Source: Balanoglossus misakiensis (lineage: Eukaryota; Hemichordata). Taken from it: DNA of 64,000 nt. Location: contig CM082589.2 in the NCBI GenBank assembly GCA_040954595.2, positions 3,472,001 to 3,536,000 on the forward strand, given 5' to 3'. The translations under genes were made by a program, and so were the position numbers. Position 1 is the first letter of the stretch. The number at the start of each line of letters is the position of its first letter. The notes under the pieces are model-generated. The model ran no database searches. It was not told where the DNA came from and was given only the letters and a program-made list of their open reading frames with translations. Positions 44,201-59,200 of the stretch are shown in pieces.

Positions 44201-47200
44201 TTAACTTTAGCTCTCTCACTGTCTGGTTTCAAGGCGGCAATGAATTCTTTGTAGTCTATGTATCCGTCTCCATCTCGGTCGAATATGTCTGCCACTGCAT
44301 TCATCTCCATGCGGTTGGTTGGGAATTCTATAAAAAGAAAATGAATCAGAAAAAGTTATATGAAGTCCTAATTCACAACGTACAGTAGCATGTTTATTTC
44401 CATTGCACCAATTCATATTTTCACATACTCCCTGACAGGACATACAAGAAGTCAAACATTCCATTCTATAATTAGCCAACATGGCGGCTAAGTGTTACCA
44501 CGGTGACAGACTCACTTGATGACAGGATGCCTTCGATGAACTCTCGCCTCGTCACTTTGCCGTCGTGATCCAGATCGATTCGACGGAAGAAGTCCATCAC
44601 ACGTGACTTCTTATGGTTCATCCAACGCATGTATCGCTTTCGCCAATCTTCAAAGTTGAAGTTTCTCATGGCAACCATCTGTAAGTAGAAGAGGAATGCA
44701 TGCATTGAAAAGTACTGCTGAAAACAATTTGAACGAGTAGAATGAAAACAAACTGAGCTGCACAGAAGGAATGTACTGACCATTGATTTTTTATCAGTCA
44801 AGTTGATAAGGAATAGTAATTGTACAGTAGAACCTGTCTAATCTGGAAACCTGTCTATACCGAACACATTTTCCCCGTCCCTTTGACATAGAACCACATG
44901 TTAAAAGAACCTCTTTAAACTGGACACCTCTGCAAACTGAACAATTTCTTCAGTCCCTTTGGTGTTCAGTTTAGACAGGTTTTACTGTATAAGCTGTTGC
45001 CAGTCTCAGTTGATAAGGAACAGTTGTTGTATCAAGTGTTGCAAGTCCAACGAAGACATTTTAATGTTGCTCACCTGTGACAATCTGTCGTAGGCATCTT
45101 GCAGTTTCCTCTGTCTGTCCAGCGCCATCACCCAGACGTGCTTCCACTTGTTGAACAGCAGCGCCACTCGGGGATTCTTGGCCGCGTCCGGTCCCGGGCT
45201 GGGTTCGCGGCTGCGCGGCCGGCCGTGGTGGGCCCTCGTGCGGCGAGACCTGTCCGGAAGCGGGATTCCACTGCTGCCGCTCTCGATCGATCGCCGTCGC
45301 TTGTGCGGCTTGATCAGTCGGTCGACTTCCGGTTGCTTGGTGGTCAGCTCTGCTTGGAATTCCTGGTGCTCGTCCAGCAGTTTCTCCACTTCCGGGAGCT
45401 CCTCGGGAATTTCGTCTTCGTCAAGAGCTTGCAGAGTCTGCTCAGCTCCTTCCAGCCAGGCCAGGAGAACGTCCAAAAGTTCTGCATTGTCCTTCAACAT
45501 TGCCAGAGCATCGAGAAGTCTCTTTTCTCTCTGATCCGACCAGTTCTCAACCTGGGCATTAATAAACAAAGCTGGTTATCAGTAATGGGTACAAGTTATA
45601 TTTTTACTATAGAAAACAACGGAGTTGGACTGAACCGTGGTGGTGAAAGGGTTACAGCAATTATGGTACACGTCCTTACCTCTGCCCATCTGGCTTCCAA
45701 GACTGTTATCCAGTGCTTGATGACTGTCTCTGCATCCGGATGGCATTTCTTCAGGATGGCCATTCCCATGCCGATGGTCTCCTTCAGCCTTGCCTCCTCG
45801 GCGGCCATCAGTCTCTTGAAGTCCTGCACGGAAGATGACGGCAAAACATCAGAATTCGAGTCAAAATGTGGATTGTTGCATTTTAATTTAACTTGGTGGA
45901 CAAGATATCGAACAGTATGTGGTGGTGTTATTCAATCCTTTACATTCTGACCCTCTGGTGAGTACAACATCTTTCAGAATTTTTGTCTCGAGCTGGGTTT
46001 TCGAATGGTCAATGTACATGTAATTGACAAACTGGTGAGTTAACTTTTCCGGAGGGGTCGTACCTTGTGTGCCTCCAGGTGTTCTGTGAGGATTTCTTCA
46101 TCCTCCGGAAGTGGGCCATGGAATCGTAGACTCTGCTCGGCCTCTGCAAGCCATTCCAGCATGGAATGAACAGCTTGGTGGAATGCTTCAGCCTGAGAAT
46201 AGGAAAAGAGTGTGTTACTAATATGATTTTATTTGGCTGAAAGACTGGTATCCCCATGAAGACTTCACTGATATATTTTTTTACTTTCCCTTGAAGAATT
46301 CACTAACCTCAACCATGGCCGACTTCAGCCTGTCTTGTTTCGAAACACTCAATGTACACACATTCTCCCACTTCTGCGCAAGTTCGTTCAGCTTGGCTTT
46401 CAGGTGGGAGGTGTCATCGCTCGATGTTTCCATCAGCTCCTTTGCAGACTTGTTGACTGACTTCACACTGGTCTTGCGGTTGGCCAGGTCGCGTGAAAAT
46501 TGCTGTCAAATTGGCAGAGAACACCAGAGTTAATAAACATAATAAATATTTCCTATTGATTGATAATAACTTTCTGAATAGCAGGTCCTTTATAACATCT
46601 ACTCTGTCTCTATAATAAATACCTTGTGTGCCTCTGTGAGGTTGATAACAGTGTCAATGTCACCATGTACAGGGGAATCTTCTGACAACTGGGGTTCCAC
46701 TCTGTAAAGCCAATCCAGGAGAGCTTGCAAAGCATCTTTGAACTGGCCGGAGTACAAGAGGGCTTCCTCCAGTTTGTGTTGTCTGAAAATAAAAATATAT
46801 ACAAATGTATCAAGCCTCAATTTAAAGTGTACAATCATCGCTAACTTATACAGGTGGGTACAAGGGCATGTCTGAGTCTTCTAATAACCTACCTGTCGAC
46901 TGATTTACCGCAGACCAGATCCCATTTATCTTTGAGGTCCCTCAGCATGCCGTTCATAATCTTCGTGTCCACTGGATTACTCTTGTCTCTCAGTGTACGG
47001 CCTGTCCTCACTATGTTGTCATACACAGGCTGTTTGGCACCCAGTAATCTCTGGAATTCCTGTAGGTTGGAAAAAATGATAAATGTTAATTTATCTTGAC
47101 TTTCTGTGCAGAAAAAATGATGTATGTCTCAGCTGAAATATTTTCATCAGTAGGATGGTATAACCTTTCTCAAAGGAGCACAAGGACCACAAAGAATCAA

Positions 47201-50200
47201 TATTCATCAACTACAAGATCATAAATACATGTATGTCTGTCAACATTTCCTGTAGGTTAGGGAGTGCAGGCCCAAAACATGAAATAACCAATTACCTTGT
47301 GTTGTCGCAGTTGTTCTTTCAGTACGTTTGGCTCATTGCCAACAGACTTTGTTGAAGACATCATCTTCTCAGACTCTTCAAGCCAATGGTATAGTTTGGC
47401 GTAGGAGTCATGGAACTGAAATATTTAAAGTAGAAATTGAATTAACAAACCCAGTGTTATACCTTAGAAAGTTACAATATATACCATTAGTGCCCTATTA
47501 CATGCATTATACCTCATTATGTATGCACTATTATTGTCCTCATTTGCATGTTACCTGTTTAGCTTTCTTCATTCCCAGTTCAAGTTGCCGCCTTCTATCA
47601 GCACACCTGGTGAGCACTTTCTCCCACCTGTGTTGTACGCTGACCAGCAGATTCTTGATGAGAATGACGTCTTGCTTCTGGCTGAAATATTTCAACTGCG
47701 TTCCAGTCTTGTCCAGTTCCTTCATGGTTTCGTGCTTGTCTTTCACTTCTTGAGTGAAGTCCTGATACAAGAAAACAAACACCACTTGTATGAAATAAAG
47801 TTCTTTTTTGATTTTACTCTGATGTAAGAGCTAATGAGTTAATTCTCATATTAATGAAACTATTCCAGAATTGTTCGTCTCTCACCTCATGCTCTTTAAT
47901 TTGTTTGGTGACATGATCCAGTATGGTACTAGCTGCTTTGGCCTGGTTCAGGTTCTTCTCTGCAGTCGTTAACCATGAAATGAAGGACTGAAGTGCGTCG
48001 TGGAAGGCCTGGGCTTGTCGCAAGGCTTCTTCTAGTTTTTGCTGTATTTGTAAACGTAGAACAAGTAGGTCAGTGAAGGACATTGGTGAAATGCACAGAA
48101 ATACAATTTGGCAATAAAGACAATCAAAGATTATTTCTGTTGTTAACATTGCGGTCTTCTTTGGTCAAAAATCCAATATGGCTGCCACATTTGAAATCAC
48201 CATAGCGACAGTACATACCTTCTTCTCCAACGCCCGCTGTTCCACACTCTGCCATTTGTTCTCCAGTCCATGCAAGGTGTGCTCCACATTAGCGCGACTG
48301 TTCTCGTCACTCTTCTCCAGCAACTGATAACCTTTCTTGATGAGGAAGTCGATGTCTGGCTGCTTGCGGTTCAGGTCCTTCTGCATGTGCTGCGAAAACA
48401 GAAATTCCCCGATTGTGTTTTAATCAACCGGTACAAGCACATATTTCTTCTCAGAAGGTAACTTTCACAAAGGGAGGGAATGTACAAATAATGCAAAATG
48501 GCAGTCAATCTGTGGAAACAAATAAGGTGACACATGAAAACAGACACTGTAAGCCACAACAGAAATGCACAGAGTACGAATTAACATACACAGAAGCATG
48601 GTGCACTAACAACGCTGTTGGATGGACCAAAATTCAGATTCATATACAAGCTGAAAAGGCGGATGAAAATTGTTGAGAATTCTTAGTTTTTGGTTTTTCA
48701 TGTTGCATCAGATTCTGAACCTATATCGAGATCTTTTCTGGCCAAAATACACTGAGCAGAAATTTTCAGATTCTTAAAGGATGTACTTTATGTTTTGAAA
48801 ACGGAGTCAAAACGCTGAATGAAGACAAGAGAAAATCTGGACAGTAGAGTCTATAGTTCAGGACTGAAAACATCACGATCACTTACGTTTTGAAATCTTT
48901 TCAAGTGGGCCATCCAATAATGAATGTGATGGAGTAACGTGACCTGGATTGAACTCTCCTGACAAAGTTGGCACACAGGTGGGCAAAATTTAGTCATTTT
49001 TAAGCAATGTTTGCCGATTCATATTTGGTTATCACACAGGGAACCTTGCCAAATATAGTGCATTTCTCATTTCTGTGTGAGTGTGCGTGATGGCAGCTTT
49101 TACGTGTGTTAAAAATCTACCACCGACTTTTTTTATCACAACGGGCAATAGCTCAAAGCAGAGGCGAGTCAGAAAAGTGAGATTTGACTGTGCCACCCTT
49201 GTAAGGAGAGATCTTAATCCCTTGCAAGTTACTTGTCTCCTCCGGCAATGCGTTGCGAAAAAATAAAAAGTGCATGACACAAACCACAGACACTTTCTCC
49301 AGCGGTGCATCGCAAACAAAACATAAAAAGCATGGTGCATGACACGAACACCAGAAACTCAAGCGTGACAGGCAAAACACGCTGCAGTGATACAGGCCGG
49401 GACGATACTTACATCTAGAGAGCTGTTGAGAGGTTCAAAGCGCATATGCACAATGGTTGCGACAGACTTACAGCGCAGGGTGAAATCATCGGCATGCAAA
49501 GTCATGCTCTGCAAGAAGGGCATGTTTTTTTTTGAGACGACAGAAACATGACACACAGATTGACAAGGTGACAGAAACAGGACTCAGCTTGACAATAACA
49601 CATACAGAAAGAATGCAATACACCGATATTTCCAGAGCATTCGAGCGACAAACAGAAGACATGATGGAGCAACTGACTGTACATGTCTTTGCAAAATAAA
49701 CGACACAAAATGGAATAGAATAGAATGCTAAAATCTGATTTGGACACAATGCAAGGTGCATGAACAGTCTTGAATGCCATGCTACATGTAGACATACAAA
49801 ATGCACATATCTCTGCCCTACTTTACACCACATAATCTGCATACTGAACAAGTTTTGGTTATTTTTTATTAAAAGCTACTTCAGAGAAACTGCAATTATG
49901 AGATTATTAATTTGTAACAATGTTCATCACTGGTTAATATTTGAGAGAAATAAATAATACTAAAAAATAGGAACCCATATATAATCAAAATTTATCACCA
50001 AGATACCGGTATATTTAAGAAATAAAGTTAATCTTCATCATTCAAAAACAACTGCATATTTTCAAGCCAGGAATTAAATATGTTTTACTGTGACATGTGC
50101 TTGTCATGTCACTTCATGTGAACAGAGAAAAGAAAAAGAATTTAGAAAGTGTATTCTTGTGTACGAAATCATTTCCCACACTGTTGTATTGGACACAGAT

Positions 50201-53200
50201 GGATGGGGACAAATTTTAAATCACACTCCGGTTTGCTCAGGGGCATTTTTAGGTATTCCTATACGATAAATTTTTGCATGGATAATAGCAGACAAAAAAG
50301 AAAGCATTCTTATTGCAGACAGATGCCAGTTAATATTGAAACTAAAACAGAAAGCATTTTTTTGAGCAAGGAATACAAGACGAATGCTATGCAGTTGCCT
50401 GAATGGAGATTGCTTTTCTTGAGGCAAAGTCAACTTAAAATTATAAGATGAACAGGCATTTCTCATTTAACACCACAAGAAAGGAAATTTACAAGAATGA
50501 AACAGTGAATAGTGGAATGAGAGAACATCAAAGTCCCTGTAGCCTTTTGGGGGAAAACTTGTACAAGTCCCTGGAAGATGCAAAGAAAACCAAGCAAGCC
50601 TGAATGTATATATCTGAACTCACCATGTGATGGTCCAGTTGTTCTTTGGCCGTCTCTGGTAGACCGCCAGTGGGCTTGGACATCTCCAGGTCATGTTCGG
50701 CCTTCCTCAGCCATTTCATCATCGTCTCCACACCATCCACCCAAGTGTAGGCCTAGGAGAACATTTTGAAAGAATTGACATTAATACACTATTCTCAAAA
50801 AGCCTCACATTATTGCGATGTAAAATGTATTTTGCTCACTGTATTCTATAAATACTATATTCAATTTGGTACTTATCGTCACTACCATGCATGTAGCTCA
50901 TTTTCGAATAAAAAATTTGTCCAACATGATGAAGGAACAGACTAAAAATACCAGGATGTAAGGCTGACTTCCATACCTCAGCTAACGCATCCTCCAATTC
51001 TTTCTGCCTGTCGTCGCTTCTCTTCAGCACATCATCCCATCGGCCGTTCAGGTCGTCCAACTTTTTCTTGATCACCCCAGCTCTGTCGGCGTCTTCGTCA
51101 GACCCGATGTATTTCTTCCCGGCGGTGTTGATCTGCCCGACGCTGGCCTGGTGCCCCAGAACGTCGTTCTGCAGCACTTTGTGTTTAGCGAGCTCGATTT
51201 CTATGAGCTTCTTGTCTCCGAAGACAGGTTTCTGTTTGTCGAGCGTTTCTTCCACCATCTTCAGCCAGGCCAGTAGGGCTTCCATGGTTGAATCGAGTTC
51301 ACCAAGAGCCAACATGGAGGCTTCGAGTTTGTTCTGAAAAGTGAAATTCGTGTCGATGTTTTTGCATTTAGTCAGTTTCATATTATTTTGTTGAATGCCC
51401 CATTAGCTGTAACTTTTGACTATTTAATTAAGATGTTTGCTTTATGTACCAAATATGGAAATCACTATTTGCATACCTTTCTGTCCACAGTTTTGAGTTG
51501 GAGACCATCCCATCTCCTGTTGAGATCGGTGAGCGGTCCCTTGATGATGTGCTTGCTGTCTTTGGGTAGTTTCTCCACGAGCTGGTTGCCTAGTTTGTTG
51601 ATAGCTTCCACTTCGAATGTATGTGGGTCCAATTCTTCCTTGAATTCTTTCAATTCAGCGACCTGCTCCTTCACCGTTTCCGGATCTGTCGCCACGGGAG
51701 CAAAGGAGTCGAATTTCTGTTCCTTGTCGGTCAGATATTCGAGGAATCCCTGGAAATAATACAACAAGAAGGATTTTTGTCTAATGCATTATACATTCCA
51801 TCACTCTAACGGCAACACAATGCATCTATGTTTGACAGAATATCTTTTAGACTGAGAAACTGTCACCCTTCTAATATGCAAAATAATGAGCATTTCAGCC
51901 AATCAACTCTATACGTACATGTAACTTATCGTGATACTTGGCTGCAGCATCCATGGCGTCTGTCAGGTCTTCCTCCCGGTCTTCGTACAACCCATTCAAG
52001 ACATCCCATTCTTTGTCGAGTTCGTCAATGTTCTTCTTGACCTCGGGCCTGTCCGGTTCACCACACAGTCGCATGAGGTCTTCTCCCGACTGTCGCACAC
52101 TCTCCACATCTTCTTGGGTTCCATCAATTTCTTCCTTGATGGTCTGCAAACACAGAATAATACCTTGACTTAGCATGGCCCCCAGTAAATCACACTCCCC
52201 AAGGTGAATTGTACTCATCGGATAGGTGTGCGGTCAATTTTCTGTTTCACACAAATCAATGGGCCATACTTTTATTATTATACAACGTTTCTAACCTGCA
52301 GCATGTCTTGCTGTTCCTTGATGACCTCTGGTTGAACACCCGGTGGTTCCTGCGACTTAATTGTGTCCTGAGTTTCTTTGATGGTGTTGGAGACGCCTTG
52401 CAGTTCTTCCCAGAATCTCTCCGAGGCATCCAGACAATTGTCCAGAGCCTGGCCACGATCGTTGGCCTTCTCGATGATGGTGTCCCATCTGTCTGTCAGC
52501 TGGTCAAGTTTGTCCTTCAGTTCTGTGGGATGGGAATATTTAATCATTTCGTCAGTAACAAATGTGCACAATTGTTTCTTAAATGATTCACAGCATGTGC
52601 ATATTTCAGACGAGAGTTTTGTTGCTAACTGACCTTTGACTGTTGGATCATCTGGGTTCTCCACACCCTTCATCATGTCTTCGCCAGCCTTCTTCATTGC
52701 GTCAATGGTTTCAGCTTGGTCTTCAACGTCATTGCGCAGATTCTACAAAGCCAATTTTGTTTAGTTACATTATTACTGTCAATGAAATACTTCAGAAGTC
52801 AATATGCATGTGTTCTCTGCGCATGTGGGTCTTACAATTGTGATACTGCCTCCAGGTGACCATCTGTCCCATGTGAACCCAGACTTGGAATTTCATCTCT
52901 GACCTACCTGGAGTTTCTTGATCTGTTTCTTGAGAACTTCTGGGTCGGCGGAGACTGGATCTGCCTTGGCCAGGTGATCCACAATCTTGCCAAGTTGTTC
53001 AAGCAGGTTGTCCAAGTCTTCATGGTACTGAAACACAGAAATACAGAATTCATTTCATCTGGAACTCTTCAAAAAATTCTAGCTTTACTCTCTCTGAAAT
53101 CACATTTTGCTTTACTTACCGAAGTCGTTCTCTGCAAGGCATCGTTGAGCTGCTCACCACGCTTGTCCACAGCAAGTTTGATCTTCTCGTACCTCGTGTT

Positions 53201-56200
53201 GTCAGTGTCCACTTTTTCGTTGACGGTGGCAGCACCCTGGCCAGGACTCAACTCCGCCAGTGGTGGCACTGTCTTCTTGAGTTTCTGCAGATGTTGTTTC
53301 TTTTCAGCTACCTCTTGTTTCATGAGCTGTCAAGAAAATCCACAAAATCAGAGAAAGTTTTAGAAATCCTTAATTTGACTCAAAGCTTTTAAATATTATG
53401 TTTGTTAGAGGCCACACTGGTTCACCATGACAACAGATGAAGTCCTCTCACCCTGTTCTTGTCGGTTTCTTTCTTGATTTCATCAGCCTCTAAACCAGGA
53501 GCAGGCAACTTCTTCAGCTCCTCTTCCATGGCGTCCAGCCAATCATTCAACTCATCATGTGTCTCCTTCACGGTGACGGTCAGAGGAACGGCTTCTTCGA
53601 TCTGTTCCAGTTTGTCTCCGCTCATCGTCTTCAGCTCGTCGTACTTCACCTTCATGGTGTCGACTTTTTCTTTCAGTTTGGATTTCGCCTCCTCATCTGC
53701 TGTTTCCTCCATCAGTTTCTCTGCAGCTGAGAGGTAGTCTTGGATACGGTCTCCCTTGGAATGAACATCTCTGTCGGCAACCTGTAATCACAGAATTATG
53801 TCATCAGAAACATTTAACTTCTGAGTCAGTGCTAAAAATAATGTGATCAGTAATAGTAGTAGTTTAAAACCATCTGGCATCTAAAATTCAAGGCTTCTAT
53901 GCACTGTGTTTGCACTACAGTCCTTGCTGACAAATTGCTAGACCATATATCTCACCTTCATTGCCTTCAGTTGTTTCTTTGTACCATCTGGTTCCACGTC
54001 GATCGGTTCCTCACAAAGCATCTTCAACATCCTCTCCAAGTCTTGTAACCAGACCACCATCTCGTCCAGACTGTCGGTAATCTGTAGAGTAAGAATTATC
54101 ATTCCTGATTATTTCTGATTCTGTTTCAGAAGAAAGCACATTCAAGCAAGTGATAAAGCTGGGCAGGTGTGGCCCCCGAAATACAGATCACTGACAAGCG
54201 ACAAACAGATTTCTCTGTAATAAACTCCACACCCCTCAAACACACAGATGGTAGAATCTCTCCTTTCTCCACTGGACTGGTCCACTGCATTGTGGGGAAG
54301 GTATAGCACATACAACACTCCTCACCTTCTGTGCACCTTCCAGCATGGCTATCAGTTTATACTCAATATCTTTGAGTTTCTGGATGACGTTGTCGTATCG
54401 TTTGTTGTCGGACGTGATCTTCTCTTTCAAGTCCTTGGCGGCATTTTCGTCCACCAAGTCCATGAGTTTTGGTCCCGTCTCGTTAATGGTATCAAGGTGA
54501 GTCTTCATCTCACTGGCTTGGCTTTGCAGTTTCTGAAAATTCAAACAACAATATTCTATCAATGCAAAGTCAAAATGTTTCCATTTTGGCAGTGAAAGAA
54601 CTGGCTGGGAATCAATTTTGGACCACAAATCTGGGGTGGGAAACAGTTAAGAATTCAGGGGCTCTCAGAACCAGTACCAAGGTAAATTCAAGGTTCCTGT
54701 TACACTTCACACTTCATACCTCATGCTTCACTTTCTGTTCTTCTGCCGGGGCAGTGGTGTCAAAGTTCTGCACGTCGTCTTCAACAGAATCCAGCCACTC
54801 AACCAGCTTGGCGTGAGCCTCGTGGAATCGACTTGCGTACGTCTTGGCGTGTTCAAGTTCATGCATGCGGTCGTCGCTCTTTCCACAGATGTCCGAATAC
54901 TGCTCCTTGATCGAATCGAGTTTCTGCTCAACCGAAAGCACTTCAGAACCTGCAAATAAAAGTAACAGAACCGACTTTCAAAATATGATTAAAACTAGGC
55001 AAATAGTAACACAACACAGCCAAAAAATTCACACCTACCACTATAATCAATCAACTGGCAACAAAATTATATTTTTTCTAAGTGCAGTTTTAACCATGAA
55101 AATGGCACGTTTCTTGTTCTTTTTAACATTCTCACCTGTGCAATGCTTGATGAGTTCATGACCAGCAGCAATGGCATCTTCCACATTGGACTTATGCTTC
55201 TTGATTTCATCATCGAGAGCCTGGAATGAAAAATATGCAACAAAAGTGAGGACATGACGTCTGATGTGAAGTAACACTTCTACTGATGTGTTAAACATCA
55301 TAAAATGAAGTCATTATGAGGTTATGATGATTTCACAAGTGTTTTACTCTTCCAGCACCATGGGGTTGGGGGCCTTACAAATGCCCAGTGTCAGTTCTGA
55401 ATTTACTAGTCGTTGACTCTGGTCCAAAATAATTACACATATGCCGACAACAAATTTACATATTCAGGGAAGGGGGAGAGCCAATACTTGGTGCTGAATG
55501 AGTTAAATGATGGGAATGTACAGAGTGCACCCGGATGAAATCCTCTGAAAGTTAACTTGTATGAGCACGCTCCAAAGGAAAGTACGTCGTCTTCTGCGCC
55601 TGTTCTTAGTCCACAGTTTGGGGAGAGTCAATCTGTTGACACATATGAGCTACGATCGATGACTTCTGATCCACTTGACGTTCGGTTTTCGAGATTTTTT
55701 TTCTTTCTGAATATTTTTGGGGGGCGATTTTTTTTTAGCTTATTGTGTCTAAATGTGCATTTATGAATAAAAAGCAATGCCGTTTCCTTTTTGTGATTCA
55801 CAAACTTACTAGCCGTGATTTTGGCTGGCATCGTTGGTGCGCAAGTTAACCTTTTTCAAATTTTAAAGACATGTGCTAATCTGTGGCAATTTCTGATAAA
55901 TGGGTTGCCATGGTGATTCAGTGGTTTAATGCTGTGTACAAAAGCTAACACACTTACAATGCAATAATTGACCAAAAGGGTGCAACTATGACATTACGTA
56001 AAATATGCATAAATGATTTTCAAAGCATAAAACAATTTCAAAGACAGCACTTAAAAGGAAAATAATACAGACCACAGAAGTATTTCCTTACACCAAGATA
56101 ATAGATATTTAAATAAAGAATGAGCCAGCACCAAAAGCCCCAGATGTACAGTATGTGATTGGTTTTTTTTAGTTCATGCAACTTAATTCATGCAACTAGC

Positions 56201-59200
56201 AAGAGGGATGCACAATTACGGATATTGTAAATGGGGAGGGGGGGGGGGAGGAGGAGTAATCAGGACACATGAATGCAACTAAGCAGGATGTGTGAGGGCT
56301 GAGTGTCTACATGATGGGAGGGAGTCTCGAAGTCGAGTTCCAGATTCCTTGAAGACGATGTAGTTAGAGAGAAGAATGGGAGATTTAAAAAAAGAAGAGT
56401 TTTCTGGAAGATCCAGATGACAGTTGATTCCGCTAGACCACCCGAGATGTTGAGTCATTCACTCATGCAGACAGAACAGTACCGTGTGCTCTTCAAGTTG
56501 GCTCAAGATCTCTTCTGGTTGGATGGACACCGGCTCAAGGCTGTTTAACTTCTCCTGCGTGTCGGCCAACCATTGCATGAGGTCCTGCTCGTTGGCGCCA
56601 AACTTTTCCACGTTTTTCAGCGCCTGCGCCAACAGTTTCGCCCTCCTGTCGGCCTTATCGCAAAGCTCGTCGTATCTGATTTGCATGCTGTCTGTCTTTT
56701 CCTGCAAAGCCTCGCCGTCCTCTGGAGACACCAAGTCTTTCAGCGATTGGCTGATTTGGACCACCTGATCCATGGGCTCCTTGTGATTGGCCACGTCATC
56801 AGTCAATGCCTGTTTGTTAGTTAGGTGGGGGGTAGGAGGCAACGATGTGAATATGGACATGTGACAACCTACATGTAACATGCATTCTGTCAATTCATGC
56901 AGGAGACTTCACTATTATAACTCTGGTTCTACACATAAGATCACACAGAACTGACATATAACAAGACGACACTAAACTTCATAAGATGAACCTCTCCAGC
57001 ATTAGATAATGAAGTTCACCACATTGTTTCTTTGTACTGTCACTACTGCACATGACAAATAATTGTTAGTTCAGAATTCACAAATCTGGGACGTACGGTA
57101 TAAAATACAGAAAACAAGAAAACATGTTTCCAATCCACTCTAATGATTTCAAATCTACTTGTGCCAATCCCTACCTTGTGATCTTTGATCTGCTCCTCGA
57201 TCTTCTCCGGAGTTGACCCGAGCGGCTCTTCCGCGGATAGCTTCTTTTCCGTCTTCTCGATCCATTCCAGCAGTGGTTCCGATTTGTCCTGGAAGGCCTT
57301 GGCAACTTCCAAGAGCTCCTCCAGGTTCTTGCGGCGATTGTCGGCCGTGTTGTTCAGAGCGTCCCATCTCTTCTGCAGATCGTTCAGCTGCTCCGCTATC
57401 TTGTCTTTGTCATCGGTGTCCGATCCTTCCATCATCTTGGCTCCCATGTCCTTCACCGCCTCCATGCTGTGCTTCTTGTCGGCGATCAGTTTATCCAGCA
57501 ACTGGCAAAGGTAACATAAAAATTTGGATGTGTGACATGCTTGCTACATGGGTTTGAGTCAATACCCATTTGAGGGTCCTGAGAAACTTGTCAAACATAA
57601 ACCATGATGTCATCTGAACTTTTTTTATATTCTACTAACCTTCTGTTCAGAAAGCTGAGCCTTGACGACTTTGTAGTCAGCCGATGGCTCCTTCTGATTG
57701 GCCATCAGTTCTTCAGTCTCTTGCAACCAATCCAAAATGGCGGTCAGAGCCTCAGAGAATTTGCCACATTGTAGCAATGCGTCGTTGATCTTGGTATCCC
57801 TGTCTGATGTCTGGAGGGGGAACGAGAAGAATACAAGATGCTTATTTTAAGACAATATCTTGGTGTCTGTGTCTCTTTTTGATATCAAATGAGATTTTAA
57901 TATATTCTGTCCAGACAAAAGGCTAACTTTGATGTGTGTGGAAAACAGCACAACTGAAAACTTCTATTAATCTCTTTCATCACACTGACCTCTGTTCTCA
58001 GTTTTTCCCATCTACTGTTGACACCTTCCAAATCTTCTTCAATCTTCTTGGTACTCACTCCCGGAGAGGCACTCTGTACCAGACCTTGTCCAGCCTTGTT
58101 TACATCTCCGACCTTGTCCGAGAGTGGATCATAATGATCTTTCTGGAATTTCTACAAAATTCGAGGAAGCATTTAAGTTTAATATCATGGTAATCACAAC
58201 TGACACCTTTCATTACACAACGTATGGGAAAAATTATGGAGCCATTTTTTTGTGAACTGCAAAAAGTCTGAACACTCACCTTGAAATCATCTTGTTGCAA
58301 TCTGACCGTGTCGACATCTGTGCCAACAGGTTTCTGCGAGGCTAGGTAGCTCTCAGCAGCAATCAGGCCAGTGTCAACCTCAGACAGAGCAAGGTTGAAG
58401 TCTTGTAGTTTTTCAAGTGTGTTGTCAAGATCCTCCTTTCTGTTGTGCAGACGATCTGTCAGGCGGTTGCCTCTCTTCTTCAAGTTTTCGACCTTTTGAC
58501 GAAAAAATTGGCATAATATTTATTTTATTTCTCACGAACAGCAAAATGTATTGTTATTCAGTTTTAGAACCTCCTTATACAGCTTCCATTTTTTTCCTTC
58601 TTTATGTCAGACCCTGAAATTCCTTTATACAAGATAAAAGATTAAATGTCTTCAGAAAAAAGTCCTTCTTTTTTAAATTTGTTGATTTTTAAAAAGCAAT
58701 TTTCTGACTGGACAATATTTGAAGAGACATATACTATAGACAGCAGTCTATAAAACACAGCAAGAGAGAAAACAAGTAAATTGGAAAACCAAGAAAAAGG
58801 TAACATCTAAAACCAAATGTATGACGTACAGCAATCATGCTGAAGATAACAGAAAGAAAATGACCAAGTCGAAAACATCAAGATTTAAGAATACCACAAG
58901 TTAACAGGAACTAGGTGTAGCAATGTTACAACTCACTAAACAAGTGGCTTGGCATAATTTGTTCACTATTAATCTCTCTGAATTCCACAAAGCATGGGAC
59001 CCTCTCGTTTATAATATTATTGGTCAGACCAATTAATACAGCAATGTAGGTTAGATGACATTAGACTGACGATTATTCTTTCGCCTCATACCCTTTTCAC
59101 TTCAATACAATGGTTGGCTTCACTTATTTCTTTCCATGGCATGGTTGAACCCATTATTGATAAATGGGGGTGATAGCTAGGGGTTAGAATAATGAATGCT

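Noticed and set aside
45099-45950. 283-aa plus-strand ORF
   Set aside because: Antisense shadow of spectraplakin exons 35 and 36, which have matching splice sites and family motifs on the minus strand.
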